Below are positions 1-11,375 of a DNA stretch of 64,000 nt, piece after piece. Under the pieces are notes generated by a model. The model had not been told where the DNA came from, ran no database searches, and worked only from the letters and a program-made list of their open reading frames with translations. Origin of the DNA: Epiperipatus broadwayi. Lineage: Eukaryota > Onychophora > Udeonychophora > Euonychophora > Peripatidae. The number at the start of each line of letters is the position of its first letter. Within the stretch, counting starts at the first letter, position 1. The stretch is from NCBI GenBank assembly GCA_028023455.1, contig JAQFVV010012402.1:17300935-17364934 (forward strand), in the 5' to 3' direction. A program made the translations under genes and the position numbers.

Positions 1-3000
1 TGACATCTGACTTGATTTTTTATCATTTTATTTTTTACTATTAAGGCTTTGGTGATTTTATATTGCTAAAGCTATTAATATATGGTGTACAAGTCCCATA
101 TGGCTGTTTGAGTTAGATAGCTGGATTGGAAGACATATGGATGTCTGACAATTTCAGATTTTCTACTCAATAGTTATACATTAGATAAAGTGCTGGGCTT
201 GTCCTGGTATTTTTAATCTAATACTTGAATATCCTGGCACCTCACTGACTACGCCAGAAGCAGAAACTGGTCTGGAGTTGAGGATATTCTCAAGGCTTGT
301 TAAGAGCTTATTTTGCAAGCTCTATATATAAGTACATAAACAGAATGAATTCTTTAATCTGAAATGTTTGGGAATAAGGAAGTTTGAACTTTAAATTTCT
401 TTAAAATCAGCTAAATATTCATAAACATTATAAAATAATCTAAAAAGATTTCTTTCAGGAGATAGATTTTCTAATGGTTAATAAATCTTATGTCTATCAT
501 TATATGTATAGATTGGACTTATGTCATTAATTAAAACTAATATAGTGAACTTTTTCAATGCTAACTCTACTTCAAAACTACATCAAGGCAAACAATATTT
601 TTGTTATGCCCTTTTCATATTTATTTCTTCTATAAGATAATTTAATTTTGCAAAAATCTTAATTTATACAAAAATTTCTAATTTTTTTTTGTTTTTAATG
701 CCTTTTTAAGATTATTGAAACAAACATTAATTTTCCATTTTATATATTTCTAAACAATAATAAATATATTTTATAGAATCCAAATTGCTCATTATCCGGG
801 TGTTTAATTGTTTTTTAATTTTTCAATAACATTTTAGTTATATCTTAAATGTACTATTCTAAAATCTACTCATTTTTCTGTTGGGAAAAAAATTATTAGT
901 ATTTATTCTGAATTATAAATTAAATTATAAACATCAACTTGTTCTTTTAAACCATTTCAATAGTTTACTGGAATTTTATCAATTTCATATATTTTGCCAA
1001 ACTTTATTTTAGCTATAGTACAATTCCATCCTCCATTATTGCACAACTTACCTTTTTTTTTATTTATTTTATTTTTATTTTCTATTAATACATTTGAATA
1101 ATAATAGAAAACAAATTCTTTTATTATCTTTACAATTTATCTGTCCTCTACACTAATAGTTTATCATTTTTGATTTAGTTTTAATTCTATATCATGTTTT
1201 TTTTTTAACCCAAAGTTTTTTTTTATAATTATTTTACCTTGTTACATTTTTAAATAAACAAAATGTTTTCGTTTTTTGTGCCAATTCATTGTTAATCTTT
1301 CTGTTTATGCTTTTACTTATAGTTAATCTAAGGCTTATTTGTTTTTATTTACTATGTATACTACACTTTTTTTTTGGCCAAACATTTCCCATTTTTTATT
1401 TATAATTTACAATATTATTTAGCTTGATAACATTTACTATTGTTGTTTGTTATAGTAGTGTAGTATATTTATAATATAAAGCTTTAATATATTTGCATAA
1501 TATTTTGATACATTAATTTTGCAATTTAGAAGAAATATTCTATTCTTTCATGAGACAAATTGAAGTAATTTTTATAGAGTTGTGTACTATTGGTTCTGTG
1601 CACTGCATCGCATTAAAAGCTACAATTTTGTGAATCCAATTTGACTATGATAATTGTAGGAAAATATCAGATGTCACTATAGAATAAAGTTGAATGTATT
1701 GTGCTGGATAAAGATGGGGCCATAATGTGATAGTCAAATAATGAACAGAAATATGTTTAATAATATTTTGCTTTTGTAATAATATAATAGTGGAGCTTTT
1801 TGATAAGATGAATGGTCCTTATCACATTAAGGTCGAGGTTTATTCTATAGGTCATCAACATCTGACAATAAAGTGGCTATAAGATTAATTAAACTGCTAC
1901 TTACAAGTGCATTTATACTATTTATGGATGGTTGAATTGATATTAATTATGATAGTTAGTTATTTCTGGTTCATGTCATAAGCATATTGGGGACTGAGTA
2001 GTAGAAAGATGAAATTTCAAAGCTCATTGTGTGTCCTTGAGTGGAAACTTTAGCCTTTTTCCAGAAGGATAACCGATAATCACACTCAAAGGCTGAGATC
2101 TTCCAGCATCTTGTTCAAGAAATCTATATGTGAATTTGTTAATTTGAATGAATATTCTATTTTCTAATCTATAAGGGATGAATGTTATCTTATTGGATAG
2201 TGCTTGTCTGCTCCGTAATAACTGTAAATCTTGGACAAGGCACACATATAGTTTAGGACATATTTAGAAATTTTTATTGTTTATTACATATCACATGACT
2301 AACTTAATTGCAAGTATTGATATTCAACAAAACAGTAATTGCTATATTATGATTCTGTCTTCTTAATTAGAGTGTTTGATATATTGCTTTAGAAATAGAT
2401 ACATTCTTTATTAGCTATAATGTAAGTTTACTAACTTTTGTTGTATTTTTTCTTAGTCAACAATTTTTAGGACCAACAGTGGATCTATAATTATTGAAAC
2501 ATTGTGTTTTATATGCATCTTTACACATTTTATCCAATTAATTAGATAAAATATGTGAAATTTTATTGGGTTTATAATTTAGACCTATGTTGAAATATTC
2601 AGAAGTTGTAACAATGAATGACTTCTGAATCCTCATGTAAGATATTAGTAAATTTTTATTAGATACAAAATGAAAATATAATATTGTTGAGATTATATAT
2701 ATATATATGATTAGTTAATAGAAAATAATCAAATGGTTTACTGCTCAGGGGTTCATAAGAAGTTTGAGCACCAGAAATGACAGTTTGATTCCAATTCAGT
2801 TTATCACTGCACCAGATTATGCTGGGCAAATGATGATTAATCTTCCTTGATATGGTCACATAATTTCATTATCATTTAGTAATGTAAGTCATATCACATC
2901 ATTCATTACATGATTTGAGATGTTATGATTTCATTATATGAAGTTATTTGTAGAATTAATACAGTATAAAAGTAATTTATGAAAGTCGGATTTGTCTTAC

Positions 3001-3152
3001 AAATAAAATTATGCTACAATTTATCTATTTAAAATTTATACATATTTGCATTGCTATTTCTAATTTGTATAATTTTAAAATTTGTATATATTTAAAATTT
3101 AAAATTCATTCTTTCTGTCAAATATTTATTTTAAATCTTTTGTTTCTTTCAG
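1..3152. other. Upstream intron of HEATR5B, mostly unannotated AT-rich sequence
   Basis: No coding exon is visible before 3153. The sequence is AT-rich with T-runs. A 224-235 / 281-294 hairpin and a possible tRNA-derived SINE near 2730-2835 are the only structures seen. The 3' end has a polypyrimidine tract and AG at 3151-3152. Confidence 0.6.
2730..2835 (+). repeat. Possible tRNA-derived SINE fragment
   Basis: An A-box-like block (ctgctcaggggt, 2741-2752) is followed about 30 bases later by a B-box-like block (gtttgattcc, 2783-2792), the spacing of an RNA polymerase III internal promoter. The block accagaaatgaca at 2770-2782 recurs at 35476-35488, followed by a similar but more decayed context, which suggests a dispersed family. 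No tRNA cloverleaf folds convincingly, so this is not called a tRNA gene. Confidence 0.4.
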
Positions 3153-3227
3153 CTTCAACCAAACAGTGCTTCTGGATCTGGAGCTCTTGAACATGATCCT
3201 GCGACATTATATTCTAGAATTCCTGCA
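3153..3227 (+). CDS. HEATR5B: HEATR5B exon a (residues 1-25 of the covered fragment)
   Basis: This exon of 75 bp encodes 25 residues beginning [15 protein letters not shown] and ending RIPA, phase 0 at both ends. The acceptor is a T-rich tract plus AG at 3151-3152; the donor is gtaaga at 3228. The segment is almost identical to the vertebrate family sequence at this point, a low-complexity linker between HEAT blocks. Earlier exons lie outside the window. Confidence 0.93.
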
Positions 3228-5795
3228 GTAAGAATATTACATTATTAACATGAAGATTAATCATTTAAATAAAATTGCACTTATTTGAAACTTGATGCAA
3301 TGTCTATTTAAGTTCTATGATAATTTTTGTTTTGTATATTTTGTTTTATCTATCAAGCTTGCAGAGGTGAGGATCCAAAGTCTCCAGAGCACACAGATAG
3401 TTGTCTGTAAAGGCACTATCTTTTTTAGGATACAAAAATACATGAATATTTAATAAATATAAATTATAGCATTTTCATATATGTAGAAGCATATACACAG
3501 ATATATACATACATAATCATACTTAGTGAAACTATTGATTTTGTCTAGTTTTTAAGATCATTCAGTATCATTCAACAAATTTAATCTTATTCCATATATT
3601 TAAATAATGTGTATGTGTGTTTAAATTTTAAAGATCATTAATGGCTAATGTGTTCATCTGTAAATTTGATAATGGAATATAATCTGTACGAATATCATTA
3701 TTATTAGAAACATTATTGATCCATAATAAATGAAGATCTTTCCAAGTTTAATCCATTACTTGCAATTGATAGACTATCTTCTATATATTATTACTTCATT
3801 CCAAAAAAACTGCTTTGCCTCATTCTATATGAAATCATTTTGCAAGTCTCTTAAATTGTAATATATACATTTCATATCATTTCAAAGTTTATCATTGATA
3901 GTTATTTATTTTTTTATCTTTGTATTTAATATAAATTCATCATTACTAATGCTTAAGTACAACTTTTATTTGATTTCTGATATCGTATTGCTTTTAAATG
4001 TCAGTATTTTGGATCCATAAGTAAGCATTGGTAATAGGAATTTATAATTTTTTTTCCCTACAAATACATGTTTTTTCAATATTAAGTTGTGCCTATGGAA
4101 AATACTTCATTCTGAATTATTTCCATCTATTATATTTTCATGTTTATGCCAAGACTATTTATAATATTTAATTTATGTTAATTCATTACTAAAAATCTTT
4201 AGTTTCATAATTTTTTAAAAACTAACTTATTGTAATCTGTTAAGTATTAATTTTTACTTCTACATTTTTTTGTTTTTTGTTTGATAGCTTTTGTAACATT
4301 TCCTGTAGTTCTGTGAAAACAATTTCATTATCTACATAATTCAGATAGCTAATTTAGAATTCCACACATGTCCAAATGTATGATGGTTATTTATTTTTAT
4401 TTTTTTATACTATTTCTTTGAATAGGTTATTTACTATATACATTTATACAAAAGGCTATGTTAGCATATTTGCTAAAGTATCCAGGATCTTAAATTTGAT
4501 CCAGCTGAAATATGGATATTTTTTTTCAAATAATTGAAAGTTTTCAAATCTGCTCACCTTTTTTTTTTTTTTACATGTATCATTGTTTAATTGCAGCTCA
4601 GATATTTATTCAATTTTGGTCAAATTTTTAAAATTATTTCTATGATATTTATTAAGATCATTATAAATTCTCTATTGAGAACTTTGTTACCAAGTCAATG
4701 AAAAAAAGTTTTTTTAATAACATAGTTAATAATAATCTGGAGATCAATCTAATTAAGAAAATTTCTGAATTTTTTATAGATAGTCATGGGAAATGATGAC
4801 CCACTTATTCTACTGGGAAAAAGCAAACAACTGAAGCTTTAAAATTTTATGTACATAATGGGGCTAATCATCACTACAATAATAATGATAGCTGTTATCA
4901 TCTTATATAGCGATAACTGGTTTAGTAGCAGTTTGCTGCTAATGGATAATTACTGAATAAATCCAGTGCCGAATTTGATGTGTCTCTCCATTTAGATAAC
5001 ATGAGTTATTTTTGAATTTAAGATGATATTATTCGTGTTAGTACATAGCTACAGTATATATAGCTTTGGGATTCATTACAGGCATCCAAAAGCCTCACAA
5101 TAGTTCAGGAGCCTGTTACAACATATTTTGATAGAAATAAAATTTTTCATTTTTATGGTTTATTGGTTACATTTTGTACTAGTACGTGATTTGCCATTTC
5201 TTGGTATAAATACGTAATTTTGTTCAAACTGCTTGATTTCTTTAGTTCTCTATGTGATTTCTGCCATACATAATCGATTGTTTTCTCATACTAATGTATT
5301 ATGTTATTTTCAATACATATATCAATCATCTATGCATAATAAACCTATTTCCATGCCTTTTTAAAACATGCAAAGATGTTAATAGAATTGTTAACAAAAT
5401 ATTTGGTAATATTTTATTAATAAGTATTCTGTACTAAATGAATTGCTCTGCCTTTCATAATAAAACGTTACTTACTAAATAGTCTTTTTGAATCTAGTTT
5501 GTTGTTATATCTTCTGAAACTCATATGTGATTGAATATCTACTTTGATAATTTACATATCTTACATATTATTTTATTTCTGCTTGATTTGTATAATATTA
5601 TGCCAAATTTCAGTGGTACCATTTTTATTTACATTTTATAGTATATGTGCTTATATAATTTATGTAACAAATGTCACTAAATCTATCATTTTCTTTATTT
5701 TGATGTAATATTTTATGTAAGTGCAATTTGTACATCTTACTTCAAATACTTTGTAGCAAAAAAAAAAAAAAATATATATATACAATGTGATTTGA
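3228..5795. other. Intron 1, left part: unannotated AT-rich DNA
   Basis: Intron 1 runs 3228-11168. This part holds only T-rich sequence, microsatellite-like AT stretches and a small perfect hairpin around 4927-4942 (tagcag/ctgcta). I recognise no coding relic. Confidence 0.6.
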
Positions 5796-6333
5796 CAGTC
5801 TTGCAGTCTTCCTCAGAGTTACGATATAATGATAAATAAAATAAATATATAAATAATATAATGAACAAATGTAATCAATAAAATTAAAAGAATAATGAAA
5901 AATAACTAACACAAAATGAAATAAAGCTAAAATAAATTAAATGTGATAAAATGTAATTAAAACCGAATAAAATAATCTGGATAATATAAAGTAAAATATA
6001 AAACATTAAATTGAAATATATGATAAGATGAATAGCCCATTAATTTAAATATATTATCTTCTCCATTATTTTTTTTAATATTTGCTATTTATTAACTATT
6101 TCTTATTAAATCAATATAAACTGCAATTTTATTATCTCAAACTAGTAAAATATTTATGATTTTATTTTTATATATTTCTTTTTTCAACAGTGATCTAAAA
6201 ATATATTCTTTTTATTTTTAAATCATATACAATATCTACTATTCTCTTATTCAATCTTCTGTTATTAATAATTTTCTTTTATATTTACTCCTTATTCTGC
6301 AATTATAAATATTATAAACCTTTTATCCCATAG
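5796..6333 (-). repeat. Penelope-like 3' noncoding region, left inverted arm
   Basis: Read on the - strand this arm matches the + strand of 8382-8975 over most of its length (a shared block around tttaaaaataaaaagaatat and many others), forming an inverted repeat around the LINE at 6337-8340. It also resembles 62932-63400 in the same orientation. That copy lies directly downstream of a GIY-YIG endonuclease reading frame, so the arm is inferred to be the 3' noncoding part of a Penelope-like element. The outer end (5796-5825) carries a CTGAGGA-type motif on the - strand. Confidence 0.65.
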
Positions 6334-6336
6334 GAT

Positions 6337-8340
6337 GGTGCCATTCCTCAAGCACAATATAATTCCATCCCACTGGAGAATTTGCAGCCCATCTCGGTGA
6401 CCCCTCTGTTGGTCAAGGTCATTGAGTTGATAATCAAGGACAAAATTCAAATCAAAATACTGCCCCATATTTCACACTACCAATTTGCGAAAAATGGCAA
6501 TTCAACTGCATAAGCCATCAATCTCTTTAAAACGATTATCAATTATATCAGATTCTCCAGACAATTGAAGACGGTGGTAGTTCACCTTGACATCCGCTTC
6601 CTTTGATTCTATTCAAAACACCTTTTTAACCCTGCTTGGCGAGCATGACATTTCCTCTGGAATCATTAATGTCATTAAGAATCTCCTATACAATTGATCT
6701 CACTGAATGGGAAACGTTCTCCTCTCTTCTTCACCACATCCTCCATCCCACAGGGCTCCCCTCTCAGTGCCCTGTTCTTCATCGCCTACCTCAATCCACT
6801 GCTCCTTCTCAATTGAGAGATCTCTTCCTGGCGTCCTTATTTCAGCATTAAATACATCAATCCACCACTTTACCTACATGGACGACTTGGCCATTTTTCT
6901 TTCATCAAAAAAGCTAATTCACAGGCTTCTATCAGTGCTTAAGGAGTCTGCCTGGCAATTATCTTCTGGTAAGAACATTCCTGGTCCACTTACAGCAAAG
7001 TTGCAGAAGTTCTTAGACTTTTCTATATTTGAATCCATTATGGCCATGAGAAGATCTGTCCAAGATGAGCTACTTCAATCTACACAGAAAATTACATACT
7101 CCCTTTCCAAAGTATATATGTCCATGCTCACCAAGTCCTCCCTCATCAGTATACTAATATTCCCTAAAATAACCTATTTCACTCCTGTGATCAACTTTAC
7201 TAAAGCCTTCATCAGGGAAGTACATAAACTGTGCACCAATCTGATTAGAGGGGGAAAAAGTGCAGCTATTAACTTGAGAGGTCTACAGAAACACCCAAAG
7301 CTCAGTGGACTGTCCCTACACTCCTACAATCCGTCTACAGATTGTTCCTACAGTATCCCAACTCCTCGCTCTTTAAAGATATATCTCCCACAGACAAGCT
7401 TTCCCCTGTTAGCACTGGCTGGCTGGCAACCTTCATATCCCATATCTCCAAGTTCATTGCTATTGCTAATAAGTCATCCTCTACAAAAATTAATTTCTGG
7501 GAAGCATATTATATACTATACCATGATCTTTCCGCAGAATCAATCCTTCTTCGGCTCAACAATCCCTCTGCTAATCAAGAAATTTACGCGATGGTTCCTT
7601 GAGCCTAAATTCTTTGACTTTCTGTTGAAAATTAACATTAATGCCTTGCCTATTAAACCTTTCCTAGTACACCGCTGAGGTTACTCAAGCATTAATTCCA
7701 CTTGTTCCCTATGTCTCGAGAGAGGAAGAAACTTCACTGCACCTCCTCTGCCACTGCCTTTCCCTTCAACCCTACAGAGACTTTGTAGCCTCGATGCTTA
7801 AAAACAAAATGCCTACATTATCAACACTTATTGACAGCATACTACTTGGTCCCCCCCCCTACATCTTTGAAGCACATGAAAGTTGATTGTTATACATCCC
7901 TAAGGCTAATCTCTCCAGATAGAAACTGCCTATACTGGAAACAATTAAAAACTGGTTTAAGTGCATACATTCGGGATTGACTATTAATTACCTCCATCCT
8001 CAAGCCTATATCTTTGACCCTGGATATGAGGACATTGACCTCCATTATGAAGGGTCTGATTTATCTATGTAATGCTGTGAATTTTGCATGGACAAAAGTT
8101 GATGTCATCTTTGTACATTTCGAGTTATGCAAGCTTAGTCACCTATCTTCAAGATAGCAAACCTCGAGTCCTTCCCATAGGTCCTATGGATCACTATAGT
8201 CATCTTAGGTTATGTAATGCAGGATATATCATCATTGAAAATTTTTCTTCTTTGAATACCATTTAATGTATCCTATTTTTAATCGTATCATATGAGTTGT
8301 AACCAAATTACAGAATAAAATTTCTTATATTTTATAAAAA
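6337..8340 (+). pseudogene. Non-LTR retrotransposon (LINE) reverse transcriptase relic
   Basis: A 3' part of a LINE reverse transcriptase can be read in shifting frames. Near 6385-6480 the frame gives LQPISVTPLL and HYQFAKNG, the region before RT motif A; VVHLDI follows near 6580. Motif B (PQGSPLSALFFIAYLNPLL) lies at about 6750-6810 in one frame and motif C (TYMDDLAIFL) at about 6870-6905 in another, so at least one frameshift separates them. The frame is then open to 7676. A CSLC...HLLCHC zinc-knuckle-like block follows near 7705-7765, as in several LINE clades, and an A-rich tail sits at 8333-8347. N-terminal and endonuclease parts are absent. Base composition is clearly less AT-rich than the surroundings. 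The clade is not assigned. Confidence 0.8.
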
Positions 8341-8381
8341 AACAACAACTTACTACTATTTCGATTTTTTAAAAGTGGGTT

Positions 8382-8975
8382 AAAAATCATTTATAATATT
8401 TATGATTTATAGTTGTAGAATAAAATGGTAAATATAAAGGGAAATTATTAATAGCGGAAGATTGATTAAGACAATAGTGGATATTATACTCATATGTGAT
8501 TTAAAAATAAAAAGAATATATTTTTAATAAATAAAATAATGTTGAACAAAGAAATATATAAAAGATAAAATCATAAGTATTTTATTAATTAGGGGATAAA
8601 AAAATTACAATTTTATACTGATTTAATTTATGAAGAATAGTAATAATTAGGAGATATTAAAAAAATAATAAAAGAGATATATTTAAATTAATGTTTGTTC
8701 ATGAATATATATATATGGACAGGAATATACATGTATTATCTATATTTATTTTATATTTCAATTTAATGTTGTATATTTTATATCCAGAATATTTTATTTT
8801 ATTTGATTTTAATTCTATTTTATCACATTTATTTTAGTTTTATTTTATTACATTTTGGTTTTTTTTTTTTTATTATTTTATTGATTATACTTTTTTAATT
8901 TTATTGATTAATATTTGTTTATTATATTATTTTTTATAGTTTTATTTATAATTATATTATAGCTTTGAGAAAAAT
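8382..8975 (+). repeat. Penelope-like 3' noncoding region, right inverted arm
   Basis: This is the inverted partner of 5796-6333. Alignable blocks run from about 8385 (tataatatttatgattta) through 8490-8530 (tttaaaaataaaaagaatat) to a decayed copy of the CTGAGGA-type motif near 8960. The two arms have diverged by many substitutions and small indels, so they are old. The LINE between them lies at the centre of the palindrome. Confidence 0.65.
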
Positions 8976-11168
8976 TACTGGATAGTCTAAATATCAGATT
9001 ATGTGTGTTTATATATATATAATAAACAACTTTTTTACCATAAAGTATTGGAAATAAAGGGTAGAAATTGCATTTATATTCATATTTATATGTTCAGAAA
9101 ATGCACTCATGCACATGAAAATTCAACTAAGCATGCATAGAAGTAGTAAGCTAATACTTGTATCGGTCAGACTGTCTTACCAACACCCAGTTATAAATTA
9201 TCTTCATCATGAATATAGAAAATCTTGTAGTGGAAGATATTTATATAAATATTTAGTTTAATTGATTACTCTTTGAAAAACCATAAACTTCAAATCAATC
9301 GCAACCGAATCAAATTTTTGTAAAGATTTGTCTACTAAGTCTTTAAATATTCATTATATGGATGGTAATTTTTTTTCCTAATATTTTTTAGGAAGAGAAT
9401 GGGGTAATTTAACCACATAGCTAAAAGTAAACATTCATTTTTTTTGAGAATTCATTTCATTTTTATCTCCAAATATTTTGACCCCTTTAATGAAAAGTAA
9501 ATTTTTTAAGGATATAGTACATATATAAAATAAACATATTTAAAAACTTGACTGAATTTACAAAAAAATAAAAGACAGAAAAGATGATTATAAGTAGCAA
9601 TAATATATATATTTATTGCTCTCCTTTTTAAGCATGAACACATTTGGATTCTATTTAGAGAGTAAATGACTAAGATATATTATGATATAATAAAACTCAA
9701 CCCATGTATTGTATTAGGTTTTAATAAATTAAATCTCACAATTTTACCTATTTTTTTATTTGTTTTATATGGGGTCACATATCTTTTTGAAGATTATTTA
9801 TTTTATTTCATTTATACTTTTCATTGGCATTTAAAACCTCAAAAATTGCTTATGAATATTATATAGAAATATATGTACATTAATATCTCTTCCTTGAAGT
9901 AATTAAGATAACTAGGCCATATCTTATGATATTCATGGAATAACAATTATTATTGGTGTTTACCATTGATTGCTTACTTGCTTAATTTGTAGTGAGAAAA
10001 AGTAAATATACCACAAATTCAAATAAATATTAGTCTGATGTACATATTTAAAAAAAAAGAACAGAAGATATATTCATTTTATTTTAACAGATATTATAAT
10101 GTAATAAATTAAAAAAAATAAATTGCAAATAAAAAGTAACATCATTTAATCACAATTCTCTAGAAATTTTAAAAATGTTATTTTTTTTTTTTATCAATAT
10201 ATGCTTAAATATTTCACTTCCTTATATTATTAATTGATATAATTCAATATGATATAAATATGTGATTATTTATATTTATTAGATAGAAATTCCATGTATA
10301 TTGTTTAACACTATCTTGATATATAATATGCTCAAATATTTCCACTTCTTCATATTATTAATTGATATGGTTTAAGATAATATACATATAGGTGTAATTG
10401 TTTGTGATTATTTGATAGGAAATTCTACATAGGTAGTTTAAAATTATCTTGATTAAATTTACAAATGCTTCAAAGAAACATTAGTCTGCTTTGTTATGCT
10501 GTTGTGCTATGTGAACGTAACCAAATAGTTTTCAATTAAAATAGATGTTAACAGTCAAATAAAATAGTTTATAAAAAAAATTAAATTAAAAAGTAATTAA
10601 TGTTTGTGTATGATCAAAAATATATCTTCTTCAAGGCTTTTTTTTTTTTATAAATTATGAGAATATGTTTTTTTCCATTCTTGGAGATCCTTGGTCGAGG
10701 AGTTTGAAACACGGATTTTTCTTTCAATAATTTTTTAAATACTGTTGATTTTATTTAATTCAGATTTCATTTATGTCATGTTGATATTATTTGAAAAATA
10801 TTATTGAAGGAAAAATCATTATTTAAAGTTCCTTATCCAATGTTCTTTGAAAATACAGAAGAAAATAAGAATGAAGTATTTAAAAAGAAAAAGATTCTTA
10901 TGATTTAAGGGAAAAAACTGTACAGAAGGTGCTTCTGAAAAACTGTTTTATTTGATTTCCAACTAATTGTTTAATGGAGAAGTTTCCAGTCAGACTTAAA
11001 TGGCATAGCAAGGAAATAAAATAGACTAATATTTCTCTTCAATGTTTATCACGTCTAATCAAGATATTTGAATTAACAATTTTTATTTAATGAAAGTGTT
11101 AATTATTAAATTATTAATTTTTAAAAAATCTACTTATATATTATATATTTATGGAAATTTTTGTTTAG
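8976..11168. other. Intron 1, right part
   Basis: No coding relic is recognised. A two-copy degenerate tandem repeat lies at 10197-10454. The intron ends in a T-rich tract with AG at 11167-11168. Confidence 0.6.
10197..10454. repeat. Two-copy degenerate tandem repeat, unit about 128 bp
   Basis: Copy 1 (10197-10321) and copy 2 (10325-10454) share the order of blocks atgctYaaatattt, cactt, atattattaattgatat, gtgattattt, gaaattc and tatcttgat. They differ by scattered substitutions and a small insertion. The unit has no recognised function. Confidence 0.7.
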
Positions 11169-11375
11169 GGTGAAACTATTCCAGGTCCTTTACCTTTAGG
11201 AGTAGCAGTTATTGACAGTTCTGTAGTTCTTTACGGACAGATTTTTCCTCGGGTAGCTTACAAACATCGATTACAGATGTTGGAACACTTTGCTGAATGT
11301 ATAAAGCAAGCCAAGTCTTCCAGACAGCAAGCTGTTCAAATCAATATTTTTACAGCTGTTCTTAGTGCTCTTAAG
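11169..11375 (+). CDS. HEATR5B: HEATR5B exon b (residues 26-94)
   Basis: This exon of 207 bp encodes 69 residues, phase 0 at both ends, from [16 protein letters not shown] to FTAVLSALK. The stretch [19 protein letters not shown] followed by QQAVQ is a hallmark of HEATR5 and forms HEAT-type paired helices. The acceptor is tttag; the donor is gtatta at 11376. Confidence 0.95.

Noticed and set aside
2024-2245. - strand 73-codon open frame
   Set aside because: It has no recognised family, no splice context and no homologous copy in the window; it could be a relic, but nothing supports it.
2741-2792. A functional tRNA gene
   Set aside because: Promoter-like boxes are present but no cloverleaf or acceptor stem can be drawn.
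6636-6851. + strand open frame before the LINE RT
   Set aside because: It is out of frame with the recognisable RT motifs, which are read in neighbouring frames.
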